Shown: piece by piece, positions 34,645 to 43,434 of the stretch | How the letters are laid out: every line of letters starts with the position of its first letter | How positions within the stretch are numbered: position 1 is the first letter of the stretch | Source of the DNA: Variovorax beijingensis | GTDB lineage: Bacteria > Pseudomonadota > Gammaproteobacteria > Burkholderiales > Burkholderiaceae_C | DNA: 64,000 nucleotides | Assembly: GCF_007828835.1 (NCBI RefSeq) | Contig: NZ_VIVL01000002.1 | Coordinates: forward strand, 186,001 to 250,000 | Direction: 5' to 3' | Notes under the pieces: model-generated | Seen by the model: the letters and a program-made list of their open reading frames with translations, nothing else | Told to the model about the DNA's origin: nothing | Databases searched by the model: none | Made by a program: the position numbers and the translations under genes

Positions 34645-35109
34645 ATGGATCTGACACAGATGGAATGCACAGTAAGTTGGACCGGCGATGCCGGAACCCG
34701 CTCGGCCATGGGTTTCGTGGCCGAGACCGGCAGCGGCCATGTCTTGATGATGGACGGCGCGCCCGATGCCGCCAAACCCGAGAACGGCGGCCAGAACCTG
34801 GCGGCCAGGCCCATGGAAACCGTGCTCGCCGGCACCGGGGGCTGTACCGCCTATGACGTGGTGCTGATACTGAAGCGGGGCCGCCACCGCGTGGAGCGCT
34901 GCAGCGTCAAGCTGACCAGCGAACGGGCAGAAAAGGATCCCAAGGTGTTCACCAAGATCCACATGCACTTCACCGTGGCGGGCAAGGGCATTCCTGCCGC
35001 CGCCGTCGAGCGTGCGATTGCCCTGAGCCACGAAACCTACTGCTCGGCCAGCATCATGCTCGCGAAGACCGCCGAGATCACCACCAGCTTCGACCTGATC
35101 GAAACCTGA
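34645..35109 (+). CDS. OsmC family protein (154 aa)
   Basis: OsmC/Ohr-fold protein of the YhfA-like branch, thiol peroxidases or related redox proteins acting in the cytoplasm. Characteristic stretches are NLAARPMETVLAGTGGCTAYDVVLIL, with the first Cys in GGC, and ALSHETYCSASIMLAKTAEI, with the second Cys in YCS. These are the two conserved cysteines of the superfamily. The length is typical. The ATG at 34645 is taken; an alternative Met at 34660 (MECTVSW) would also fit and is closer to the family's usual start. No strong ribosome site precedes either. It is convergent with coq7 (12 bases apart) and divergent from the small RNA. Confidence 0.88.
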   Translation: MDLTQMECTVSWTGDAGTRSAMGFVAETGSGHVLMMDGAPDAAKPENGGQNLAARPMETVLAGTGGCTAYDVVLILKRGRHRVERCSVKLTSERAEKDPKVFTKIHMHFTVAGKGIPAAAVERAIALSHETYCSASIMLAKTAEITTSFDLIET

Positions 35110-35121
35110 GTCCGCCAAGCC

Positions 35122-35751
35122 TCAGATCCGGTGCGCCACCGTGGTCATCACGCGGGAGGCGAGCCGCATCAGGGCCTTGGCCGGCGCCGGCAGCTCCGCC
35201 GCGCCGGCATCGACGGCCTGCGCGGCGTGCCGCGCCTCGTCGATCTTCATCTGCTCGACCACCGCCCGGGAGGCACTGTCGGCGGCCGGCAGGCGGCCGA
35301 GATGACTCTCCAGGTGGGCTTCCACCTGGCGTTCGGTCTCCGCGACGAACCCGAGGCTCAGCGGGTCCCCCAGGCGTCCGGCCATCAGGCCCAGGCCGAA
35401 AGCTCCGGCATACCAGAGCGGGTTCAGCATGGAAGGCCGGGCGCCGAGTTCGTCCAGCCGCTGGCGCGTCCAGGCCAGGTGATCGGTTTCTTCGTGCGAG
35501 GCTTCGAGCAAGCGGGCCCGGAGGACAGGATCGCGCGCCACCGCGGCCTGGGCAGTGTAGAGCGCCTGGGCGCACACCTCGCCCACGTGGTTCACCCGCA
35601 TCAATGCTCCGGCCTCGCGCCGTTCCGAATCAGTCATCTCGCCGGGCGCCTGGATGGGCGCAGGCGTGGCCCGCGTTGCATGGGGCCGGGCAAAAAGAGT
35701 GCGCAATGCCGCATCAGCCGCAGCCAGGACGGGGTCGAGCGTGGAAGTCAT
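35122..35751 (-). CDS. coq7: 2-polyprenyl-3-methyl-6-methoxy-1,4-benzoquinone monooxygenase Coq7
   Basis: Coq7/UbiF-type diiron hydroxylase of ubiquinone synthesis, converting demethoxyubiquinol to demethyl-ubiquinol. The 209-residue protein carries the ferritin-like ligand pattern: Glu58 in [12 protein letters not shown], Glu88-x-x-His91 in EETDHLAW, Glu in [18 protein letters not shown], and Glu172-x-x-His175 in DEARHA. The N-terminal 40 residues are variable. The ATG at 35751 gives the normal length; no clear ribosome site is visible upstream. It lies between the OsmC gene and the intact porin and is transcribed alone. Confidence 0.94.
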   Translation of the reverse strand: MTSTLDPVLAAADAALRTLFARPHATRATPAPIQAPGEMTDSERREAGALMRVNHVGEVCAQALYTAQAAVARDPVLRARLLEASHEETDHLAWTRQRLDELGARPSMLNPLWYAGAFGLGLMAGRLGDPLSLGFVAETERQVEAHLESHLGRLPAADSASRAVVEQMKIDEARHAAQAVDAGAAELPAPAKALMRLASRVMTTVAHRI

Positions 35752-35837
35752 GCCCGTATTTGAACGTATGCGGAAAGAGCAGCGCGAAACAGTTGCTTCA
35801 TTTCATATGGTGGTTTGTGAGCGCGCCAAAGTCCTTT

Positions 35838-35853
35838 GTTGCAGGACTGCAAC
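35838..35853. promoter_or_regulatory. inverted repeat upstream of the intact porin
   Basis: GTTGCAG and CTGCAAC are perfect arms separated by GA. The half-site GTTGC/GCAAC is the same as in the inverted repeat over the small-RNA promoter at 34566-34582. It lies in the 282-base gap between coq7 and the porin, about 180 bases before the porin ATG. No sigma70 promoter is convincing there. Confidence 0.35.
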
Positions 35854-36033
35854 GAAACGCAGGGGCCGCTGGAGATTTCGGGCGATTTGTTTTGCCCTGC
35901 CGCAGCGGCTCTGGTGCAATAGCATCAACTTCCCAAAAGGAGGTTGGCCCGGGGTCCGGTGGGAGCACAAAAGTGCCAGTCACGGTGAGCCCTTCGCACC
36001 GGAGCCCTATGTTTAACCTTGGAGAAACTTGCA

Positions 36034-37278
36034 ATGAAAAAATCTCTAGTTGCTCTGGCTGCCCTGGCTGTTGCCGGTGTTGCCTCGGCTCAGTCGTCCG
36101 TCACGCTGTTCGGCGTGGTCGACGCGTCGATCAGCGGCTATTCGAGCACCTCGCGTGACCTGAACGGTGCCACGTTCCTGAACCCGTTCTACCTGAACCA
36201 AGGCAGCGTCAAGGTCAGCCGTCGTGTACTGGCTAACTCGGGCTACAACTCCAGCCGTATCGGCTTCCGTGGTACGGAAGACCTCGGTGGTGGCCTGGCC
36301 GCCAGCTTCTGGCTCGAAGCCCCGATCTCCAACGACGACGGCCAGCAAGGTATCGCCACCTTCGCACGTCGCTCGACCGTGAGCCTGTCGGGTGGTTTCG
36401 GTGAAGTCCGCCTCGGCCGTGACTACACCCCGACCTTCTGGAACGACACCGTGTTCGATCCGTTCGGCACCAACGGCGTTGGCAGCAACCTGATCAACAC
36501 GGCGAACGACAGCTTCGGCAGCTTCCTGACCCCGGCAGCTTCGACGGCTCCGTTCACCAACGTCGGCAACAGCAACTACGTGCGCGCCAGCAACTCGATC
36601 GGCTACTTCCTGCCGCCGAACCTGGGTGGTTTCTACGGCCAGATCCAGTACGCCTTCAGCGAGAAGACCAAGTACGATCCGGGCCTCGCCACGCCTAACG
36701 TCGCGAACAACTCGCGCGCCGGCCGTTATGTCGGTGGCCGCTTCGGCTACGCCAACGGTCCTCTGGACGTTGCAATCGCTTACGGCAGCAGCACGGTTGG
36801 CGATCAGTACTACGTTGGCACGACCACCAAGGTCAACACGCTGAACCTCGGCGCTTCGTATGACTTCGGTCCCGTGAAGCTCTTCGGTGAAGTGTCGAAG
36901 GCCAAGAACAAGGTCGACTACGAAATCGAGCCCTTCCTCGGCGGCCGTCCTGACGTGGACCTCACCGGCTACCTGCTCGGCGTGACCGTGCCGGTCGGTG
37001 CTGGCCTGATCCGCGCTTCTTACTCGCACGTCAAGTACGACAACAACGCACCTGTGGTGTTGTTCGCTCCTGCCGTCGAAGATCCGAAGGCCAACAAGCT
37101 GGCTCTGGGCTACGTGCACAACCTGTCGAAGCGCACGGCCCTGTACGCAACGATCGCTCGCGTGAGCAACAAGAACGGTGCAGCCCTGACCGTTGGCGGC
37201 CCGGCCTTCATCAGCAACGGCGTCTTCACCCCGAAGACCTCGACCGGCTACGACTTCGGTATCCGTCACGCTTTCTAA
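36034..37278 (+). CDS. Gram-negative porin (outer-membrane trimeric beta-barrel)
   Basis: A 414-residue porin of the Neisseria/Burkholderia OmpC-like family for diffusion of small hydrophilic solutes. Signal peptide: MKKSLVALAALAVAGVASA-Q. The mature start SSVTLFGVVDASISGY, the conserved GFRGTEDLGGGLAASFWLE and RLGRDYTP, and the C-terminal strand YDFGIRHAF ending in Phe are all diagnostic. GGAG lies about nine bases before the ATG at 36034. Codon use is less G+C-rich than in neighbours (many GGT, GCT, CGT), as expected for a highly expressed gene. A strong terminator follows 42 bases after the stop. A homologous copy without a start lies inverted 1.6 kb away. Confidence 0.95.
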   Translation: MKKSLVALAALAVAGVASAQSSVTLFGVVDASISGYSSTSRDLNGATFLNPFYLNQGSVKVSRRVLANSGYNSSRIGFRGTEDLGGGLAASFWLEAPISNDDGQQGIATFARRSTVSLSGGFGEVRLGRDYTPTFWNDTVFDPFGTNGVGSNLINTANDSFGSFLTPAASTAPFTNVGNSNYVRASNSIGYFLPPNLGGFYGQIQYAFSEKTKYDPGLATPNVANNSRAGRYVGGRFGYANGPLDVAIAYGSSTVGDQYYVGTTTKVNTLNLGASYDFGPVKLFGEVSKAKNKVDYEIEPFLGGRPDVDLTGYLLGVTVPVGAGLIRASYSHVKYDNNAPVVLFAPAVEDPKANKLALGYVHNLSKRTALYATIARVSNKNGAALTVGGPAFISNGVFTPKTSTGYDFGIRHAF

Positions 37279-37320
37279 TTTGAGGCTGGCTTTCGCCAGC
37301 TTTGAATCGAAAGACTCAAA

Positions 37321-37352
37321 AGCCACTCGACGAAAGTCGGGTGGCTTTTTTA
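37321..37352 (+). terminator. intrinsic terminator of the intact porin gene
   Basis: AGCCACTCGAC and GTCGGGTGGCT pair over eleven bases (one G-U) around a GAAA tetraloop, followed by six T residues. A weaker GCTGGCTTTCGCCAGC hairpin lies between it and the stop codon. Confidence 0.8.
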
Positions 37353-37355
37353 TTT

Positions 37356-37398
37356 GTGCTTCGCTGGTTGGTTGTGCATGAGCTCAAGCGAAGCGCAC
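37356..37398. promoter_or_regulatory. inverted repeat before the peptide ABC operon
   Basis: GCTTCGCT (37358-37365) and AGCGAAGC (37387-37394) are perfect arms 21 bases apart, within the 200-base gap between the porin and the permease gene. It may be an operator or a hairpin. No clear promoter was found in the gap. Confidence 0.25.
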
Positions 37399-37478
37399 CA
37401 TCTGCGTGCACCCCCGGGGAACCACCGTGCGGGCACGCAGCTTGCACTGCTAGCATGCCTGTTCACTCTGCTTGCTGA

Positions 37479-38459
37479 ATGATTGCCTTCGTCCTGCGCC
37501 GCCTGATCCAGGCCGTGATCGTCATGATCGCGGTCGCGTTCATCGCCTTTCTCCTCTTTCAATATGTGGGCGACCCCGTCGTGTTTCTGCTGGGCCAGGA
37601 CGCCAAGCCCGAGCAGATCCGCGAGCTGCGCGCCGCATTGGGGCTCGACCAGCCCTTCTTCGTGCAGTTCTGGCACTTTCTCGTCAATGCGGCCCAGGGC
37701 GAGTTCGGCCTGAGCCTGCGCCAGGGCGCGAAAGTCTCGCGCCTCATCGGCGAGCGCTTTCCGGCCACGCTCGAACTCGCGCTGGTTGCGGCCGTGCTGG
37801 CTCTGTTCATCGGCATTCCGATGGGCGTGTACACCGCGCTGCGCCGCGGCACCTTCCTGAGCCAGGTGTTCATGACCGTGTCGCTGCTCGGCGTGTCCCT
37901 GCCCACCTTCCTGATCGGGATCCTGCTGATCCTGGTGTTTGCGGTGATTCTGGGCTGGTTCCCGAGCTTCGGGCGCGGGGAGACCGTGCAGTTCGGCTGG
38001 TGGAGCAGCGGCCTGTTCCGGGCCGACGGATGGCATCACATCATCCTGCCGGCGGTCACGCTCGCGATCTTTCAGCTGACCCTGATCATGCGGCTGGTGC
38101 GCGCCGAAATGCTCGAGGTCCTGCGCACCGACTACATCAAGTTTGCGCGCGCGCGCGGCCTGACGAACCGCGCCATTCATTTCGGCCATGCGCTCAAGAA
38201 CACGCTGGTGCCGGTGATGACGATCACGGGCCTGCAGCTGGGCGGCCTCATTGCCTTTGCCATCATTACCGAGTCGGTGTTCCAGTGGCCCGGCATGGGG
38301 CTGCTGTTCATCCAGGCCGTGACCTTTGCCGACGTTCCGGTGATGGCGGCCTACCTGTGCCTCATTGCCTTGATCTTCGTGGTGATCAATCTCGTGGTCG
38401 ACCTGCTCTATTTCGTGGTCGATCCGCGGCTGCGCGTGGGCAAGGCGGGAGGACATTGA
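37479..38459 (+). CDS. peptide-type ABC transporter permease (DppB-like)
   Basis: A 326-residue inner-membrane permease of the dipeptide/oligopeptide/nickel family. It has an N-terminal helix (about 9-30), the periplasmic loop with QIRELRAALGLDQPFFVQFW, and five further helices. The EAA loop reads EVLRTDYIKFARARGL, and the family end is WPGMGLLFIQAVTFADVPVM. It is the first gene of an operon with a hydrolase, receptor, second permease and two ATPases. The start has no ribosome site (TGCTGAATG), which might limit expression. It is followed by one base and then the ATG of the amidohydrolase. Confidence 0.92.
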   Translation: MIAFVLRRLIQAVIVMIAVAFIAFLLFQYVGDPVVFLLGQDAKPEQIRELRAALGLDQPFFVQFWHFLVNAAQGEFGLSLRQGAKVSRLIGERFPATLELALVAAVLALFIGIPMGVYTALRRGTFLSQVFMTVSLLGVSLPTFLIGILLILVFAVILGWFPSFGRGETVQFGWWSSGLFRADGWHHIILPAVTLAIFQLTLIMRLVRAEMLEVLRTDYIKFARARGLTNRAIHFGHALKNTLVPVMTITGLQLGGLIAFAIITESVFQWPGMGLLFIQAVTFADVPVMAAYLCLIALIFVVINLVVDLLYFVVDPRLRVGKAGGH

Positions 38460-38460
38460 A

Positions 38461-39735
38461 ATGACGGTTGTCGCAGCAGCTGCAGCACCGCGACTGCAGG
38501 CCTCGGGCAGGGCGTTTGCGCACATCGCGAGCTTCTATCCGGAGATCACGGCCTTTCGCCGCGACCTGCACGCCCACCCCGAACTCGGCTTCGAAGAGGT
38601 CTACACGGCCGGCCGCGTGCGCGAGGCGCTGCGTGCCTGCGGCGTGGACGAGATCCACGAGGGCATCGGCAAGACCGGCGTGGTGGGCGTCATCCGCGGC
38701 CGGTCCACGGCGAGCGGGCGGATGATCGGCCTGCGCGCCGACATGGATGCACTGCCCATGCGCGAAGACAACGACTTCGGCTGGCGCTCCGCCAACGACG
38801 GCCTGATGCACGGCTGCGGGCACGACGGGCACACGGCCATGCTGGTCGGCGCGGCGCGCTACCTGGCCGAGACCCGCAGTTTCGACGGCACCGCGGTGCT
38901 GATCTTCCAGCCTGGCGAAGAAGGCTTTGCCGGCGCGCGCGTGATGATCGAGGACGGCCTGTTCGACCGCTTTCCGGTCGACGCGGTCTATGCAATGCAC
39001 AACTGGCCCGCCATGCCCGCGGGCACCGTGGGCATCAACCGCGGCGCCATGATGGCGGCGGCCGACCGCATCACGATCGAGATCAAGGGCAAGGGCGGCC
39101 ACGGTGCCCATGCCTACCAGACCATCGACCCCGTGGTGGTCGCCGCGCACATCATCACGGCCGCGCAGACCATCGTGTCGCGCAGCGTGCGGCCGATCGA
39201 TGCGGCAGTGGTCAGCATCTGCGCGGTGCAGGCGGGCGACCTGGGCGCGATGAGCGTGATTCCGGGCGAGGCCACGCTGGTGGGCACCGTGCGCACCTTC
39301 AGCGCGCGCGTGCAGGCGCAGGTCGAGCAGCGCCTGACCGAACTCTGCACCGCGGTGGCTGCGGGCTTCGGCGCCACGGCCACCATCAGGTACGAGCGCA
39401 TCTACCCCGCCACCATCAACACCGCACCGGAGGCGATGTTCGCGGCCGACGTGGCCGAGTCGCTGGTGGGCGCTTCCAACGTCGAGCGCAGCATGGAGCC
39501 CAGCATGGGCGCCGAGGACTTCTCCTTCATGCTGCAGAAAAAGGCCGGGGCCTACCTGCGCATCGGCCAGGACGCCAAGTGCGGCGCCTTCCTGCACAAC
39601 AGCCGCTACGACTTCAACGACGAGATCCTGCCGCTCGGTGCCGCATTGCATGCGGGGCTGATCGAGCAGGGCATGCCGCTGGCTGCCACCCGCAGCCAGC
39701 AGCCCGTGAAAGACGCCGCTACCGCGGCGTCTTGA
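38461..39735 (+). CDS. M20 family amidohydrolase/peptidase (hippurate hydrolase-like)
   Basis: A 424-residue M20D metallohydrolase that releases amino acids from N-acyl or amide-linked substrates. Metal and catalytic motifs are HAHPELGFEE near the start, GLRADMDALPM (Asp ligand), HGCGHDGHTAMLVGAARYL (His ligands), IFQPGEEGFAGARVMIEDG (Glu pair) and MGAEDFSFML near the C-terminus. Length is normal, with no signal peptide, so it works in the cytoplasm. GGGAGGA precedes the ATG. The gene sits between the first permease and the receptor, so it probably hydrolyses the imported substrate, plausibly an N-acylated amino acid or a small peptide. Confidence 0.9.
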   Translation: MTVVAAAAAPRLQASGRAFAHIASFYPEITAFRRDLHAHPELGFEEVYTAGRVREALRACGVDEIHEGIGKTGVVGVIRGRSTASGRMIGLRADMDALPMREDNDFGWRSANDGLMHGCGHDGHTAMLVGAARYLAETRSFDGTAVLIFQPGEEGFAGARVMIEDGLFDRFPVDAVYAMHNWPAMPAGTVGINRGAMMAAADRITIEIKGKGGHGAHAYQTIDPVVVAAHIITAAQTIVSRSVRPIDAAVVSICAVQAGDLGAMSVIPGEATLVGTVRTFSARVQAQVEQRLTELCTAVAAGFGATATIRYERIYPATINTAPEAMFAADVAESLVGASNVERSMEPSMGAEDFSFMLQKKAGAYLRIGQDAKCGAFLHNSRYDFNDEILPLGAALHAGLIEQGMPLAATRSQQPVKDAATAAS

Positions 39736-39768
39736 TGTACTTCAGATTCCAACCCGAGGAGTGTTTCC

Positions 39769-41355
39769 ATGAGTTTTCAGAAGAAGGCGGCTGCGGTCGC
39801 AGTTTTGTGCATGCTGGGCACCGCCAGCCTGATGGCCGGCGCGCAGACCATTCGCGTGGCGAACCAGGGGGACGCGCTGTCGCTCGACCCGCACTCGCTC
39901 AACGAGTCGCTGCAGCTGAGCACCACCGCCAACGTCTATGAAACGCTGGTCGGCCGCAACAAGGACCTGAGCGTCGCGCCGCTGCTGGCCACCAGCTGGA
40001 AACAGACCTCGCCCACCGTGTGGCGCTTCGAACTGCGCAAGAACGTCCAGTTCCACGACGGCACGCCCTTCACGGCCGACGACGTGCTCTTCAGCTTCGC
40101 GCGCGCCTCGGGCGACGGCTCGGACATGAAGTCCAACACCACCGACATCAAGGAAGTGCGCAAGGTCGACTCGCACACCATCGAGATCGAGACCAAGGGG
40201 CCGTTCCCCATTCTTCCCGACGTCATCACGCAGCTCATGATCATGAGCAAGAAGTGGTGCGAAGAGAACAAAGCCGTCACGCCCGTCGACCGCCGCAAGG
40301 GCATCGAGAACACCGCCTCGTTCAAGGCCAACGGCACCGGCCCGTTCCGCGTGCGCGAGCGCCAGCCGAACGTGCGCACGGTGTTCGTGCGCAACCCCAC
40401 CTACTGGGGCAAGATCGAAGGCAACGCGCAGGAGATCATCTTCACGCCGATCGCCAACCCGGCCACGCGCGTCGCCGCGCTGATCTCGGGCGAAGTCGAC
40501 GTCATGGAGCCGGTGCCCGTGCAGGACATCGCGCGCGTCAACGCCAGCCCGACGGCACGCGTCATCTCCGGCCCCGAGCTGCGCACCATCTTCCTGGGCA
40601 TGGACCAGAAGCGCGACGAGCTGCTGTACTCCAGCGTCAAGGGCAAGAACCCGTTCAAGGACAAGCGCGTGCGCCAGGCCTTCTACCAGGCCATCGACAT
40701 CGCCGGCATCCAGCGCACGGTGATGCGCGGGGCCTCGCGCCCCACTGCGCTGATGGTCGGCCCCGGCATCAACGGCTGGAACGAAGCGCAGGACAAGCGC
40801 CTGCCCTACGACGTCGAGGCCGCCAAGAAGCTGCTGACCGAAGCCGGCTACCCGAACGGTTTCGAGGTGACGATGAACTGCCCGAACGACCGCTACGTGA
40901 ACGACGGCCAGATCTGCCAGAGCGTGGCCTCCAACCTCGCGAAGATCGGCGTCAAGATCAACCTCGCGGCCGAGACCAAGGGCACCTACTTCCCGAAGGT
41001 GCTGCGCCGCGACACCAGCTTCTACATGCTGGGCTGGACCCCAACCACCTACGACTCGCACAACGCGCTCACGGCGCTGATGGCCTGCCCCGACGACAAG
41101 ACCGGCGCCGGCCAGTTCAACCTGGGCGCCTACTGCAATCCCAAGGTCGACGAGCTGACCAAGAAGATCCAGTCGGAGACCGACAAGCCCAAGCGCGACG
41201 CGATGATCAAGGAAGCCTTCGACCTGCACACCGCGGACGTCGGCCACCTGCCGCTGCACCAGCAGACGCTGGCCTGGGGCGTGAGCAAGAAGGTGGCGCT
41301 GACGCAGATGGCCGACAACTACATGCCCTTCAAGTGGATGAGCATCAAGCCGTGA
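39769..41355 (+). CDS. periplasmic peptide-type solute-binding protein (SBP family 5)
   Basis: A 528-residue receptor of the peptide/nickel ABC family. Signal peptide about 1-25 (MSFQKKAAAVAVLCMLGTASLMAGA-Q). Family signatures are DALSLDPHSLNESLQLSTTANVYETL, WRFELRKNVQFHDGTPFTADDVLFSF, and NGTGPFRVRERQPN. GAGGAG lies eight bases before the ATG. It follows the amidohydrolase after 33 bases. Behind it, two hairpins separate it from the second permease, as expected when receptor is needed in excess. The ligand is unknown, though the operon's hydrolase suggests an acylated amino acid or peptide. Confidence 0.93.
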   Translation: MSFQKKAAAVAVLCMLGTASLMAGAQTIRVANQGDALSLDPHSLNESLQLSTTANVYETLVGRNKDLSVAPLLATSWKQTSPTVWRFELRKNVQFHDGTPFTADDVLFSFARASGDGSDMKSNTTDIKEVRKVDSHTIEIETKGPFPILPDVITQLMIMSKKWCEENKAVTPVDRRKGIENTASFKANGTGPFRVRERQPNVRTVFVRNPTYWGKIEGNAQEIIFTPIANPATRVAALISGEVDVMEPVPVQDIARVNASPTARVISGPELRTIFLGMDQKRDELLYSSVKGKNPFKDKRVRQAFYQAIDIAGIQRTVMRGASRPTALMVGPGINGWNEAQDKRLPYDVEAAKKLLTEAGYPNGFEVTMNCPNDRYVNDGQICQSVASNLAKIGVKINLAAETKGTYFPKVLRRDTSFYMLGWTPTTYDSHNALTALMACPDDKTGAGQFNLGAYCNPKVDELTKKIQSETDKPKRDAMIKEAFDLHTADVGHLPLHQQTLAWGVSKKVALTQMADNYMPFKWMSIKP

Positions 41356-41361
41356 TCCCGC

Positions 41362-41382
41362 AGGCCGCTCATCGGGCGGCCT
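41362..41382 (+). other. intercistronic hairpin 1
   Basis: AGGCCGC and GCGGCCT are perfect arms with a seven-base loop, directly after the receptor stop codon. It could protect the 3' end of the receptor mRNA. Confidence 0.45.
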
Positions 41383-41386
41383 GATC

Positions 41387-41418
41387 ATGGGCCCGCTTCT
41401 TGCGGGCCCATCCTTTTT
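41387..41418 (+). terminator. intercistronic terminator/attenuator in the peptide ABC operon
   Basis: ATGGGCCCGC and GCGGGCCCAT form a ten-base-pair stem with a five-base loop, followed by CC and five T residues. It lies between the receptor and the second permease gene, so it would end most transcripts after the receptor. Confidence 0.7.
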
Positions 41419-41427
41419 CGCCCCACG

Positions 41428-42339
41428 ATGAAAAAAACACTTGCCCGCTGGCTCGACAGCGATGTCGGCTACAGCTTCCGCACTTCGCCCGTGGCCATGG
41501 CGGCGGCGCTCATCGCGCTGGCCTGCCTGTTCTGCGCGGTCTTCGCCGGATGGGTGTCGCCGCACAATCCCTTCGACCTGGCGACGCTCGAACTTGGCGA
41601 TGCCCGCCTGCCGCCCGCCTGGAGCGCCGAGGGTTCTTCCAAGTACCTGCTGGGCACCGACGACCAGGGCCGCGACATTCTCTCGGCCGTGATCTACGGC
41701 GCGCGCATCTCGCTGATCGTCGGCATCGTGTCGGTGGCGCTGTCGATCACGGTGGGCGTGGTGCTCGGCCTGCTGGCCGGCTTCCTCGGCGGCTGGCTCG
41801 ATTCGTTCCTCATGCGCCTGTGCGACGTGATGCTGTCGTTCCCGCCCATCCTGGTGGCGCTGCTGATTGCCGGCGTCGGCCGCGCGCTGTTTCCCAATGC
41901 GCATGAGTCGCTGGCCTTCGGTGTGCTCATCATCTCCATCTCGCTGACCGGCTGGGTGCAGTACGCGCGCACGGTGCGCGGCTCCACGCTGGTGGAGCGC
42001 AACAAGGAATACGTGCAGGCGGCGCGCGTGACCGGCGTGGCGCCGCTGCGCATCATGCTGCGCCACGTGCTGCCCAACGTGATGGGCCCGGTGATGGTGC
42101 TGGCCACCATCCAGGTGGCCACCGCCATCATCACCGAGGCGACCCTGTCGTTCCTCGGCGTCGGCGTGCCGCCGACCTCGCCTTCGCTGGGTACGCTGAT
42201 CAGCATCGGCAACCAGTACCTGTTCTCGGGCGAGTGGTGGATCACCGTGTTCCCGGGCCTGATGCTGGTGCTGATCGCGCTCAGCGTGAACCTGCTGGGC
42301 GACTGGCTGCGCGATGCGCTGAACCCGCGCCTGCGCTGA
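41428..42339 (+). CDS. peptide-type ABC transporter permease (DppC-like)
   Basis: A 303-residue inner-membrane permease, the partner of the upstream DppB-like protein. The family start with [23 protein letters not shown] (about 71-93), the EAA loop [29 protein letters not shown] and the end [13 protein letters not shown] are clear. The N-terminal cytoplasmic part carries the OppC_N segment before the first helix. It starts 9 bases after a strong intercistronic terminator, so it is expected to be less abundant than the receptor. The next ATPase gene begins 24 bases later. Confidence 0.93.
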   Translation: MKKTLARWLDSDVGYSFRTSPVAMAAALIALACLFCAVFAGWVSPHNPFDLATLELGDARLPPAWSAEGSSKYLLGTDDQGRDILSAVIYGARISLIVGIVSVALSITVGVVLGLLAGFLGGWLDSFLMRLCDVMLSFPPILVALLIAGVGRALFPNAHESLAFGVLIISISLTGWVQYARTVRGSTLVERNKEYVQAARVTGVAPLRIMLRHVLPNVMGPVMVLATIQVATAIITEATLSFLGVGVPPTSPSLGTLISIGNQYLFSGEWWITVFPGLMLVLIALSVNLLGDWLRDALNPRLR

Positions 42340-42363
42340 GATGGAAAAAAGGACAACGCCGCC

Positions 42364-43434
42364 ATGACGCTGCTCCAGGTCAAGAACCTTGTGGTCGAGT
42401 TCCCGCACCGCCGCGGCACGCTGCGCGCGCTCGACGGAATTTCATTCGACATCGCGCCCGGGGAAATCCTGGGCGTGGTGGGCGAGTCGGGCGCCGGCAA
42501 GTCGCTCACGGGCGCGGCCATCATCGGGCTGCTCGAGCCCCCGGGCCGCGTGGCCAGCGGGGAGATCCTGCTCGAAGGCCAGCGCATCGACAACCTCGGC
42601 TTCGATGCGATGCGGCCCATCCGCGGCCGCAAGATCGGCGCGATCTTCCAGGATCCGCTGACTTCGCTGAACCCGCTCTACACCGTGGGCCGGCAGCTGG
42701 TGGAAACCATTCGCGCCCATCTGCCGGTGACCGAGGCCGAAGCGCGGCGCCGCGCCATCGGCCTGCTGCAGGACACCGGCATTCCGGCCGCCGAGCAGCG
42801 CATCGACCACTTCCCGCACCAGTTCTCGGGCGGCATGCGCCAGCGCGTGGTGATTGCCCTGGCGCTGGCGGCCGAGCCCAAGCTCATCGTGGCCGACGAG
42901 CCGACCACCGCACTCGACGTGTCGATCCAGGCGCAGATCATCCAGCTGCTCAAGCGCATCTGCAAGGACCGCGGCGCCGCCGTGATGCTGATCACACACG
43001 ACATGGGCGTGATCGCCGAAACCTGCGACCGCGTGGCCGTGATGTACGCGGGCCGCATCGCCGAGATCGGGCCGGTGCACGAAGTGATCCACCAGCCGGC
43101 GCATCCCTACACCTCGGGCCTGATGGCCTCGATTCCCGACATGACGAGCGACCGCGAACGGCTCAACCAGATCGACGGCGCCATGCCGCGGCTCAATGCC
43201 ATCCCGCAGGGCTGCGCGTACAACCCGCGTTGCCCGCGCACCTTTGCGCGCTGCCTGACCGAGCGGCCCGAGCTCATGCATGCCGGCGCCACGCGTGCCG
43301 CATGCTGGCTGCACGATGCCACCGATCCGCACAAGGGCCAGGCCGAGCTGGCCGCCCGGCACCACGATGCGCAGCTGGCCGGCGAGCGCGCCGTGCCCGA
43401 TGCGGCCGCGCCGCTTGCGGAGGTGAGCCGATGA
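42364..43434 (+). CDS. peptide-type ABC transporter ATP-binding protein (DppD-like)
   Basis: A 356-residue ATPase with Walker A GESGAGKS (40-47), Q-loop [11 protein letters not shown], signature FSGGMRQR, Walker [14 protein letters not shown] and the switch His in ITHDMG. The C-terminal oligopeptide/dipeptide domain contains [15 protein letters not shown], the Cys-rich stretch found in this subfamily (an iron-sulphur site in some members). The extreme C-terminus is Ala-rich and about 25 residues longer than usual. The stop overlaps the ATG of the second ATPase in ATGA. Confidence 0.93.
   Translation: MTLLQVKNLVVEFPHRRGTLRALDGISFDIAPGEILGVVGESGAGKSLTGAAIIGLLEPPGRVASGEILLEGQRIDNLGFDAMRPIRGRKIGAIFQDPLTSLNPLYTVGRQLVETIRAHLPVTEAEARRRAIGLLQDTGIPAAEQRIDHFPHQFSGGMRQRVVIALALAAEPKLIVADEPTTALDVSIQAQIIQLLKRICKDRGAAVMLITHDMGVIAETCDRVAVMYAGRIAEIGPVHEVIHQPAHPYTSGLMASIPDMTSDRERLNQIDGAMPRLNAIPQGCAYNPRCPRTFARCLTERPELMHAGATRAACWLHDATDPHKGQAELAARHHDAQLAGERAVPDAAAPLAEVSR

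Noticed and set aside
39742..42408. An 888-codon minus-strand frame across the peptide transporter genes
   Set aside because: Antisense to a receptor and permease with clear motifs; no domain of its own.
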